From an uncultured Pelagibacteraceae bacterium (lineage in GTDB: Bacteria > Pseudomonadota > Alphaproteobacteria > Pelagibacterales > Pelagibacteraceae), in contig CACIWZ010000005.1 of NCBI GenBank assembly GCA_902590505.1, positions 1 to 35,081 on the forward strand: a DNA stretch of 35,081 bases, read 5' to 3'. Under the pieces are notes generated by a model. It worked only from the letters and a program-made list of their open reading frames with translations. It ran no database searches and had not been told where the DNA came from. Positions 28,503 through 35,081 of this stretch are shown in pieces. The position numbers were made by a program, and so were the translations under genes. Position 1 is the first letter of the stretch; each line of letters starts with the position of its first letter.

Positions 28503-28808
28503 ATGGCAAAAAAAAGTGCAATTGAAAAAAACAAAAGAAGAATGAAATTAGTAAAAAGGTACGCAAAAAAAAGAGCGGCTCTAAAAAAAATTATAAATAA
28601 TAAAAAATTAGAATTATCTGAAAGATTTGAAGCTCAACTCAAATTAAACAAATTACCAAAGAATTCTGCAGCGATAAGAGTAAGAAATAGATGTGAAGTT
28701 TCAGGGAGACCTCATGGAGTTTATAGAAAATTAAAAATATCTAGGATTGCGCTTAGAGATATGGCATCTTCAGGCAAAATTCCAGGAATAACAAAATCAA
28801 GTTGGTAG
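28503..28808 (+). CDS. rpsN: 30S ribosomal protein S14 (zinc-free type)
   Basis: Head protein of the 30S subunit. It has 101 residues, the long form without the CXXC zinc motifs. It begins AKKSAIEKNKRRMKLVKRYA and has RNRCEVSGRPHGVYRKLKISRIALR and the C-terminal GIPGVTKSSW-like end (here KIPGITKSSW). A GAGG Shine-Dalgarno-like element lies at the rplE stop. Confidence 0.97.
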   Translation: MAKKSAIEKNKRRMKLVKRYAKKRAALKKIINNKKLELSERFEAQLKLNKLPKNSAAIRVRNRCEVSGRPHGVYRKLKISRIALRDMASSGKIPGITKSSW

Positions 28809-28815
28809 GAGAGAT

Positions 28816-29214
28816 ATGACATTTACAGATCCGATAGGCGATATGTTTTCAAGAATAAGGAATGGTCAGATGAGATCATTAAACTCCATAGCCATCCCTT
28901 CCTCAAATTTTAGAAAAAATATTTTAGAAATATTAAAAAAAGAAGGCTATATAAAAGATTACTTCATCGAAAAAACAGAAAATAATAAAACTAGTCTCAA
29001 AATATCTTTAAAATATTATGAAGGAGATCCAGTAATAAAAGAAATTAAACGAATTTCAAAACCTGGTAGAAGAGTTTATTCTAGAGCAACAAGTATACCA
29101 AAAGTAATGAATGGACTTGGACTTGCAATCCTTTCAACGCCTAAAGGCGTGATGAGCGATACAGAGGCTAGGAAAAATAATGTCGGTGGTGAGATAATTT
29201 GTAGGGTATTTTAA
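28816..29214 (+). CDS. rpsH: 30S ribosomal protein S8
   Basis: Central-domain 16S rRNA-binding protein that in E. coli also represses the spc operon. The protein is 132 residues. Conserved segments are DPIGDMFSRIRNGQM, SKPGRRVYSR, and GLAILSTPKGVMSDTEARKNNVGGEIIC. A GGAGAG Shine-Dalgarno lies at the rpsN end. One-base overlap with rplF. Confidence 0.98.
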   Translation: MTFTDPIGDMFSRIRNGQMRSLNSIAIPSSNFRKNILEILKKEGYIKDYFIEKTENNKTSLKISLKYYEGDPVIKEIKRISKPGRRVYSRATSIPKVMNGLGLAILSTPKGVMSDTEARKNNVGGEIICRVF

Positions 29215-29756
29215 TGTCAAAAATTGGAAAAAAAAATATAATTATACCAAAAGATTCATCTGTGAAAATTGAAGGATCAAACTTAACTATAACAGGTCCT
29301 AAGGGCACTAAGAAACTCACAATCAACGATAAAATTTTTTCCTCTCAATTAAAAGAAAGTGAATTGCAAATTAAACCTTTAGAAAAAAATATAGACAAAA
29401 AGACTTCAATTATGTGGGGCACTTATAGAAGTTTAATAAATAATGCAGTTACTGGAGTATCAAAAGGACATGAAAAAACATTAGAATTGAGCGGCGTAGG
29501 TTTTAGAGCAAATATTAAAGGCGATAAATTGAATTTACAAATAGGTTTTAGTCACGACATAAATTTTGATATTCCAAAAGAGATAAAAATAACTGTTGAA
29601 AAACAAACTGTGATAAAGATTTCAGGTGTTGATAAAGAATTAGTTTCTAAAGTGACAGCAGATATAAAAAGTTTAAAACCAGTTGAACCCTATAAAGCTA
29701 AAGGAATTAAAGAAAGAGGTCAATTTGTTCTAAGAAAAGAAGGTAAAAAAAAGTAG
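29214..29756 (+). CDS. rplF: 50S ribosomal protein L6
   Basis: Sits near the factor-binding site below the L7/L12 stalk. The protein is 180 residues, two tandem related domains. It begins [17 protein letters not shown] and carries the conserved C-terminal [22 protein letters not shown]. It follows rpsH by a one-base overlap and precedes rplR by 2 bp. Confidence 0.97.
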   Translation: MSKIGKKNIIIPKDSSVKIEGSNLTITGPKGTKKLTINDKIFSSQLKESELQIKPLEKNIDKKTSIMWGTYRSLINNAVTGVSKGHEKTLELSGVGFRANIKGDKLNLQIGFSHDINFDIPKEIKITVEKQTVIKISGVDKELVSKVTADIKSLKPVEPYKAKGIKERGQFVLRKEGKKK

Positions 29757-29758
29757 CC

Positions 29759-30112
29759 ATGAAAAAAATTAAAAATAAATTAAAAAGAAAATTGAGAAAC
29801 AGAAAGAAGCTTGCAAAAGTAAATACAGATAGGTTTAGAATCTCAATAAATAAATCTTTGAATAATCTTTCAGCTCAAATTATAGACGATTTTCAAAGAA
29901 AAACTTTGGTATCTGTTTCTTCTAACGAAGAAGAGATCAGAAAAAAGAAAGTAAAAAAAATGGAAAAATCTACTTTAACTGGGGAAATATTAGCAAAAAG
30001 AGCGAAGGAAAAAAATATAAGCAAAGTTTTTTTTGATAGAGGAAGCTATAAATATCATGGAAGGATAAAAACATTTGCTGAGACATTACGAAAAAATGGA
30101 TTGAAATTTTAA
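29759..30112 (+). CDS. rplR: 50S ribosomal protein L18
   Basis: Binds 5S rRNA with L5. The protein is 117 residues. A very basic N-terminus is followed by [41 protein letters not shown] and the C-terminal [19 protein letters not shown], all family-typical. One-base TAATG overlap with rpsE. Confidence 0.97.
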   Translation: MKKIKNKLKRKLRNRKKLAKVNTDRFRISINKSLNNLSAQIIDDFQRKTLVSVSSNEEEIRKKKVKKMEKSTLTGEILAKRAKEKNISKVFFDRGSYKYHGRIKTFAETLRKNGLKF

Positions 30113-30630
30113 TGACTGAAAATAAAAAAATAGAAAGTGATATAAAAGAAAAATTAGTTGCAATTAATAGAATCACAAAAGTTGTTAAAGGAGGTAGAAG
30201 ATTTGGTTTTGCAGCTCTAATAGTAGTAGGAAATCAAAAGGGTTCTATAGGCATTGGTCAGGGAAAATCAAAACAGGTTCCAGATGCAATTAAAAAAGCA
30301 ACTGAAGTAGCTAAGAGAAACTTAATAAAAATTCCTCTAAAAGAAGGCAGAACTTTGCATCATGATGTGACTGGTAAAAATGGTTCGGGTAAAGTTTTTT
30401 TAAGAGCTGCACCAGCAGGTACAGGTATAATCGCAGGTGGAGCAATTAGATCTGTCTGTGAAGTTTTAGGAATTCAGGATGTTGTTGCAAAATCTTTAGG
30501 CTCAGCTAATCCGCACAATGTATTGAAAGCATGTGTAAACGGTTTAAAATCTCAAAGCTCACCAAAAATATTGTCAGCAATCAGAGGAAAAAAAATATCT
30601 GATATTGTTGAAAAAAGAGAGGCTAAATAA
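30112..30630 (+). CDS. rpsE: 30S ribosomal protein S5
   Basis: Contributes to decoding fidelity and mRNA unwinding. The protein is 172 residues. Conserved are [47 protein letters not shown] and [17 protein letters not shown]. The next gene is rplO with a one-base overlap, so rpmD (L30), which normally sits between them, is absent at this position. Confidence 0.98.
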   Translation: MTENKKIESDIKEKLVAINRITKVVKGGRRFGFAALIVVGNQKGSIGIGQGKSKQVPDAIKKATEVAKRNLIKIPLKEGRTLHHDVTGKNGSGKVFLRAAPAGTGIIAGGAIRSVCEVLGIQDVVAKSLGSANPHNVLKACVNGLKSQSSPKILSAIRGKKISDIVEKREAK

Positions 30631-31082
30631 TGAGTTTAAATAAATTATTTAAAACTAATAAAAAGAAAATTAGAGTTGGTAGAGGCATTGGTTCAGGGAA
30701 AGGCAAAACTTCATCAAGGGGTCACAAAGGTCAGAAATCTAGATCTGGAGTATCAATAAAGAGTTTTGAGGGAGGTCAAATGCCTTTATATAGAAGATTA
30801 CCTAAAAGAGGATTTAAGCAAATTAAAAAGCATCAAATAGCAATTTTAAACCTCTCTAAAATACAAAATATGTTTGATAAAAAAGCCAATGATTTAAAAA
30901 ATTCGCTCGATATTAAGATATTAAAAGACAAAAATTTGATAAATAAAAAATATTCAAAATTGAAAATTTTAGGAACAGGAGAATTAAAAACTAACATTGA
31001 TATAAGTGCTCATTTTGCATCTAAACAAGCTTCAGAAAAAATTCAAAAAGCTGGTGGAAAGTTGAACTTAATAAAAAAATAA
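30630..31082 (+). CDS. rplO: 50S ribosomal protein L15
   Basis: Late-assembly large-subunit protein. The protein is 150 residues. The Gly-rich N-terminal extension is typical: GRGIGSGKGKTSSRGHKGQKSR, then FEGGQMPLYRRLPKRGFKQ. The C-terminal domain ends with ASEKIQKAGGKLNLIKK. It directly follows rpsE and precedes secY by 6 bp. Confidence 0.97.
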   Translation: MSLNKLFKTNKKKIRVGRGIGSGKGKTSSRGHKGQKSRSGVSIKSFEGGQMPLYRRLPKRGFKQIKKHQIAILNLSKIQNMFDKKANDLKNSLDIKILKDKNLINKKYSKLKILGTGELKTNIDISAHFASKQASEKIQKAGGKLNLIKK

Positions 31083-31088
31083 TTCGAT

Positions 31089-32393
31089 ATGTCTAGCGAA
31101 ACCTTAAATACAGCTGGGGCATTTAGCCAAGCAAAAGATTTAAAAAACAGAATTCTCTTTACAATTTTAATATTGATAATTTATCGATTAGGAACTTATG
31201 TTCCATTAGCTGGTATTGACCCTAGTGCATTAAAAGAAATAATGGCCTCAAGCCAAAAAGGATTGCTTGGAATGTTTAATATGTTTTCAGGTGGAGCTGT
31301 CACAAGAATGGCTATTTTTGCTTTAGGTATAATGCCATACATATCTTCATCAATTATTGTGCAACTTTTGACCGGTGTTTCAGATTATTTTAAAAATTTA
31401 AAAGAGCAAGGTGAAATTGGTAGGAAGAAAATTACTCAAATTACAAGATATGGAACAGTTTTAATTGCAATTTTACAAGGTTATGGTGTGTCAGTTGGTT
31501 TAGAAAATGCTGGAAATTTAGTAATTGAACCAGGTTTATCCTTTAGATTAATTACAACGATTTCTTTAGTTGCCGGTACCACTTTTTTAATGTGGCTTGG
31601 TGAACAAATAACATTAAGAGGTGTTGGCAATGGTATATCTTTAATAATTTTTTCTGGTATCGTTGCTGAAATTCCTAGAGCCTTAGCTTCAACTTTTGAA
31701 TTGGGTAGAACAGGTGCCCTCTCTGCACTAATGATTGTTGGAATTTTTATTTTAGTAATACTAACAGTTTTATTTATTGTTTTTTTTGAGAGAGCAATGA
31801 GAAAAATATTAATAAACTATCCAAAAAGACAAGTTGGAAATAAAATGTACGGCGGTGAGTCGTCTCATTTACCTTTAAAAATAAATACGGCTGGAGTAAT
31901 ACCAGCAATATTTGCTTCTGCATTACTATTATTACCTATAACTGTTTCTAATTTTGGAATGGCCGAGTCTGATACTTTTTTAAAAATTTCTTCAATGTTC
32001 ACTCAAGGCCAACCATTATATATGTTATTATATGCTTCAGGAATAATATTTTTCTCTTTTTTTTATACTTCAATAGTATTTAATCCTAAAGAGACAGCTG
32101 AAAATTTAAGAAAGTATGGAGGCTATATTCCTGGAATAAGACCTGGTGAAAGAACAGCAGAGTATATTGATACTATTTTAATCCGTTTGACTACAGTTGG
32201 CTCTATGTATTTAACATTTGTTTGTTTAATGCCAGAATTTTTGATTGCTAAATATCCAATACCATTTTATTTAGGTGGGACCTCAATATTAATTGTTGTT
32301 GTAGTAGCAATGGACACGGTTACTCAAGTACAGACAAGATTAATGAGTTCTCAATACGAGTCACTCATTAGAAAAACAAAATTTGGTAAATAA
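31089..32393 (+). CDS. secY: Preprotein translocase subunit SecY
   Basis: Forms the protein-conducting channel of the inner membrane with SecE and SecG. The protein is 434 residues with about ten predicted transmembrane helices. Family features are LGTYVPLAGID after the first span, GIMPYISSSIIVQLL, and the cytoplasmic loop GERTAEYIDTILIRLT (near 350-365), which contacts SecA and the ribosome. It is in its usual place at the end of the spc block and followed by adk after 8 bp. Confidence 0.98.
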   Translation: MSSETLNTAGAFSQAKDLKNRILFTILILIIYRLGTYVPLAGIDPSALKEIMASSQKGLLGMFNMFSGGAVTRMAIFALGIMPYISSSIIVQLLTGVSDYFKNLKEQGEIGRKKITQITRYGTVLIAILQGYGVSVGLENAGNLVIEPGLSFRLITTISLVAGTTFLMWLGEQITLRGVGNGISLIIFSGIVAEIPRALASTFELGRTGALSALMIVGIFILVILTVLFIVFFERAMRKILINYPKRQVGNKMYGGESSHLPLKINTAGVIPAIFASALLLLPITVSNFGMAESDTFLKISSMFTQGQPLYMLLYASGIIFFSFFYTSIVFNPKETAENLRKYGGYIPGIRPGERTAEYIDTILIRLTTVGSMYLTFVCLMPEFLIAKYPIPFYLGGTSILIVVVVAMDTVTQVQTRLMSSQYESLIRKTKFGK

Positions 32394-32401
32394 TTTATTT
32401 A

Positions 32402-32974
32402 ATGAATTTAGTTATTTTCGGTCCACCAGGTGCAGGCAAAGGAACTCAATCAGGTTATATCGCTAAAAAATTTAAATTATATCAGCTTTCAACTGGGGAA
32501 TTATTAAGAAACGAAATCAAAAACAATACAAATTTAGGTAAACAAATTTCATCTACAATAAACTCAGGAAATTTAGTTTCTAATGAAATAGTTAGTAATT
32601 TAATTGAAAAATATTTATCAGATAAAACTTATCAAAATAAAATAATTTTTGATGGCTATCCAAGGACTTTAATTCAGGCACAAACTCTAAACGATTCAAT
32701 GATTAAATATAATCAAAAAATTCATATAGCTTTAAGATTAACTGTAAGTCTTGATACGATTATAAAAAGAATTAAAGAGAGAAGCGCTCTTGAAAAAAGA
32801 GATGATGATAGTGAAGAAATAGCGATTAAAAGATATGAAACTTACGAAAAAAATATAAAACCAGTAATTGATTTTTATAAACAATCAAATTTACTGAAAG
32901 ACGTTAATGGTGAATCGTCTATAATTGAAATTAACAATGAAATTAGCGCTTTAATTGAGTCTATCAAGGGTTGA
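32402..32974 (+). CDS. adk: Adenylate kinase (short LID form)
   Basis: Interconverts ATP, AMP and ADP in the cytoplasm. The protein is 190 residues, the short form lacking the zinc-binding LID insert. P-loop GPPGAGKGTQ is at 7-16, AMP-binding LSTGELLRNEI at 29-39, and FDGYPRT at 83-89. The reduced LID region is followed by EKRDDDSEEIAIKRYETY. The stop codon TGA is embedded in the -35 box of the promoter for rpsM. Confidence 0.97.
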   Translation: MNLVIFGPPGAGKGTQSGYIAKKFKLYQLSTGELLRNEIKNNTNLGKQISSTINSGNLVSNEIVSNLIEKYLSDKTYQNKIIFDGYPRTLIQAQTLNDSMIKYNQKIHIALRLTVSLDTIIKRIKERSALEKRDDDSEEIAIKRYETYEKNIKPVIDFYKQSNLLKDVNGESSIIEINNEISALIESIKG

Positions 32975-32998
32975 CTTTAAATGATTACTCAATATAAA
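32971..32998 (+). promoter_or_regulatory. Near-consensus promoter for rpsM-rpsK-rpoA-rplQ, overlapping the adk stop
   Basis: TTGACT (32971-32976) and TATAAA (32993-32998) are separated by 16 bp, each matching the sigma70 consensus in five of six positions. The adk stop TGA (32972-32974) is inside the -35 box. Transcription would begin near 33005, about 25 nt before the rpsM ATG at 33031. It sits in one of the few gaps in the ribosomal run (56 bp), which adds weight. Confidence 0.68.
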
Positions 32999-33030
32999 TA
33001 CGCTGAATTAGATTTTAACTCATATATTTT

Positions 33031-33414
33031 ATGGCTCGAATAGCAGGAATAAACATTCCACAAAATAAAGTTGTTAGTGTAGCTTTAACCTATATCCATG
33101 GAATAGGATTACATTCATCAAAAAAAATTTGCGAAAAATTAAACATTCCAGTCACGAAAAGAGTTAACGAATTATCCGAAGATCAAGTTTTAAAAATAAG
33201 AGAATTCATTGACGCAAATCATAAAGTTGAAGGTGATTTAAGAAGAGAGATATCGGTAAATATTAAAAGACTAGTAGATTTAGCTTGTTATCGAGGTACA
33301 AGGCATAAAAAAAAGCTTCCTGTTAGAGGCCAGAGAACCCAATGTAATGCAAGAACAAGAAAAGGAAAAGCAATAGCAATAGCTGGTAAAAAATTAACAC
33401 CTTTGAAAAAATAA
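33031..33414 (+). CDS. rpsM: 30S ribosomal protein S13
   Basis: Head protein forming bridges to the large subunit and contacting P-site tRNA. The protein is 127 residues, slightly long. It begins [26 protein letters not shown] and has [28 protein letters not shown] toward the basic C-terminus. It has an A/T-rich leader with no Shine-Dalgarno and heads the alpha block. rpmJ, sometimes found just before rpsM, is not here. Confidence 0.98.
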   Translation: MARIAGINIPQNKVVSVALTYIHGIGLHSSKKICEKLNIPVTKRVNELSEDQVLKIREFIDANHKVEGDLRREISVNIKRLVDLACYRGTRHKKKLPVRGQRTQCNARTRKGKAIAIAGKKLTPLKK

Positions 33415-33421
33415 TATTTAA

Positions 33422-33868
33422 ATGATAAAGGCAAAAGATAAAACAGAAAAAAAAGTTGAACAAAAAAAAGTTGAAGTAAAAAAAGTTAGTACTTTTAAAA
33501 AAAAAAAGAAAGTTAAAAAAAATATAACTTCCGGAATAGCTTATGTTTATTCAACTTTTAATAATACAATAATTTCAATAGCAGACGAGAGCGGGAATGT
33601 TGTATCATGGTCCTCTGCTGGAGCAAAAGGATTTAAAGGCTCTAGAAAGTCCACACCTTATGCGGCTCAAGTTGCAGCAGATGACGCTGGTGCTAAAGCA
33701 TATGAACAAGGATTAAGAACATTAACCGTTCAAGTAAAAGGCCCAGGTTCAGGTAGAGAAACAGCTTTACGATCTTTACAATCAAGAGGTTTTAAGATTC
33801 TTTCAATAAAGGACACCACACCTATGCCTCATAATGGAGCGAGACCACCAAAAAGAAGGAGAGTATAA
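33422..33868 (+). CDS. rpsK: 30S ribosomal protein S11 with Lys-rich N-terminal extension
   Basis: Platform protein near the mRNA exit. The protein is 148 residues against about 129 usually. The first 30 or so residues are a Lys/Glu/Val-rich, low-complexity extension. The conserved domain begins near [19 protein letters not shown] and includes [18 protein letters not shown] and the C-terminal [18 protein letters not shown]. No later in-frame ATG precedes the conserved domain, so the extension is part of the gene. It abuts rpoA. Confidence 0.97.
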   Translation: MIKAKDKTEKKVEQKKVEVKKVSTFKKKKKVKKNITSGIAYVYSTFNNTIISIADESGNVVSWSSAGAKGFKGSRKSTPYAAQVAADDAGAKAYEQGLRTLTVQVKGPGSGRETALRSLQSRGFKILSIKDTTPMPHNGARPPKRRRV

Positions 33869-34903
33869 ATGCAAACTACATCAAATATAATAGACAAAAA
33901 TTGGAAAGCTTTAATTAAACCAAATAAATTAGACATAAGCAGTAACGAAGACAAAACTATTGCTAAAGTTATAGCTGAGCCTTTAGAAAAAGGTTTTGGT
34001 CAAACTATTGGAAATTCTTTACGTAGGATATTATTATCATCTATTCAAGGTGCAGCAGTTACTGCAATTCAAATTGATGGAGTTCTACACGAGTTTTCTT
34101 CAATTAAAGGTGTGAGAGAAGATGTAACTGACATTGTTTTAAATGTTAAAAATTTAGCTATAAAATCCTCTTCCTCTAGTTCAAAAAAAATTATTTTAGA
34201 TATAAAAGGTCCTAGAGAGGTTAAAGCAAAAGATATCACTTTAGTACCTGATGTTGAAATTTTAAACCCCGAACAAACAATTTGTAATTTAGACGAAAAA
34301 ACTCATTTTCACATGGAGCTTATGGTAAGTACCGGTAAAGGTTATGTTCAGGCAAAAAAAAATAAATCAGAAGATAGCCCACTTGGCTTGATATCAATAG
34401 ATTCACTCTTCAGTCCTGTAAAAAAAGTTGCATTCTCAGTTGAGAATACTCGTGCAGGAAGTGCATTAGATTACGATAAATTAATAATGACTGTTGAAAC
34501 AAATGGAACAGTAGATGCAGAGGATGCGATAGCATACTCAGCTAGAATTTTTCAAGATCAGCTGGCGATGTTTGTAAATTTTGAGGATCCTCAAGAGATT
34601 GTTAAAGAAGTTAAATCTTCAGAACCTGAATTTAATAGAAATTTATTAAAAAGAGTAGAAGAGTTAGAGTTATCAGTGAGATCTATGAATTGTTTAAAAA
34701 ATGACAATATCATTTATATTGGTGACTTAGTTCAAAAAACTGAACCAGAGATGTTAAGAACTCCAAATTTTGGAAGAAAATCTTTAAATGAAATAAAAGA
34801 AGTTCTTAACACTATGTCACTATATTTAGGTATGGAAATCCCTAATTGGCCACCTGATAATATTGCAGAATTATCTAAGAAATTAGAGGAGAATAATTAC
34901 TAA
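33869..34903 (+). CDS. rpoA: DNA-directed RNA polymerase alpha subunit
   Basis: Dimerises to scaffold RNA polymerase; its C-terminal domain contacts promoter DNA and activators. The protein is 344 residues, normal. The N-terminal domain has [25 protein letters not shown] and [13 protein letters not shown] linker near 245-260 leads to the C-terminal domain with [15 protein letters not shown] and [21 protein letters not shown] lies just upstream at the rpsK end. One-base overlap with rplQ. Confidence 0.98.
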   Translation: MQTTSNIIDKNWKALIKPNKLDISSNEDKTIAKVIAEPLEKGFGQTIGNSLRRILLSSIQGAAVTAIQIDGVLHEFSSIKGVREDVTDIVLNVKNLAIKSSSSSSKKIILDIKGPREVKAKDITLVPDVEILNPEQTICNLDEKTHFHMELMVSTGKGYVQAKKNKSEDSPLGLISIDSLFSPVKKVAFSVENTRAGSALDYDKLIMTVETNGTVDAEDAIAYSARIFQDQLAMFVNFEDPQEIVKEVKSSEPEFNRNLLKRVEELELSVRSMNCLKNDNIIYIGDLVQKTEPEMLRTPNFGRKSLNEIKEVLNTMSLYLGMEIPNWPPDNIAELSKKLEENNY

Positions 34904-35081
34904 TGAGACATGGCTTAGGATACAGAAAACTCAATAAGACTAGTGAGCATAGAAAAGCTTTATTTAAAAATATGCTTAACTCATTGATAAAATATGAACA
35001 AATAATAACGACCCTTCCTAAAGCAAAAGAGCTTAAACCTCAGATAGATAAAGTGATAACTATAGGTAAAAAAAATATTCT
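34903..35081 (+). CDS. rplQ: 50S ribosomal protein L17, 5' part (cut by window end)
   Basis: Large-subunit protein near the tunnel exit. The first 59 residues are visible, starting [20 protein letters not shown], followed by [25 protein letters not shown], the family signature. The start overlaps the rpoA stop by one base. The frame is open to the right edge; usual full length is about 120-140 residues. Confidence 0.95.
   Translation, partial: MRHGLGYRKLNKTSEHRKALFKNMLNSLIKYEQIITTLPKAKELKPQIDKVITIGKKNI

Noticed and set aside
1-35081. CRISPR arrays, insertion sequences, rRNA genes, prophage genes
   Set aside because: No regularly spaced repeats, transposase, rRNA or phage structural motifs were found; apart from the R-M island the content is conserved core genes.

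Overview
The window looks like a streamlined, AT-rich alphaproteobacterial chromosome, most likely a SAR11/Pelagibacterales-type marine bacterium. The reasons are very low GC, Lys/Ile/Asn-rich proteins, near-zero intergenic spacing with many one-base stop/start overlaps, the order tRNA-Tyr, tRNA-Gly, tuf, tRNA-Trp, secE, nusG running into the rpl/rpo block, and a short-LID adenylate kinase. The taxonomic call is inference from layout and protein character, not from a database search.

Layout. (1) 2-544: the 3' part of NAD kinase (nadK), cut by the window edge. (2) 548-5724: a compact 5.1-kb genomic island inserted in the 3' half of a tRNA-Thr(TGT) gene. It is bounded by a 47-bp perfect direct repeat (548-594 and 5678-5724) and carries only a complete Type I restriction-modification operon (hsdM-hsdS-hsdR). 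Just inside each end is a 23-bp perfect direct repeat (672-694 and 5569-5591), itself made of two GACACCACA 9-mers 11 bp apart. This looks like the arm sites of a tyrosine-recombinase attachment site, yet no recombinase gene is present. (3) 5678-6634: intact tRNA-Thr and rlmB on the minus strand, ending at a divergent promoter region. (4) 6689-8213: tRNA-Tyr, tRNA-Gly, tuf and tRNA-Trp. (5) 8227-19313: secE-nusG-rplKAJL-rpoBC, with a 15-bp hairpin between rplL and rpoB. (6) 19338-32974: str, S10 and spc gene blocks fused into one run (rpsL, rpsG, fusA, rpsJ, rplCDWB, rpsS, rplV, rpsC, rplP, rpmC, rpsQ, rplNXE, rpsNH, rplFR, rpsE, rplO, secY, adk), led by a promoter/leader region after rpoC. 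(7) 32971-35081: the alpha block rpsM-rpsK-rpoA-rplQ (rplQ cut by the window end), preceded by a near-consensus promoter whose -35 box overlaps the adk stop codon.

The core genes supply translation (ribosomal proteins, EF-Tu, EF-G, tRNAs, rRNA methylation), transcription (RpoA/B/C, NusG) and protein export (SecE, SecY). The island is the only clearly accessory part and the likeliest unusual system: a minimal, integrase-less, tRNA-targeting element that appears built to carry one defence operon. No gene-free stretch exceeds 300 bases. The longest are 545-718 and 5565-5677 (island ends), 6575-6688 (divergent promoters) and 19314-19462 (promoter and leader). No CRISPR array, insertion sequence, rRNA gene or strong intrinsic terminator was seen.
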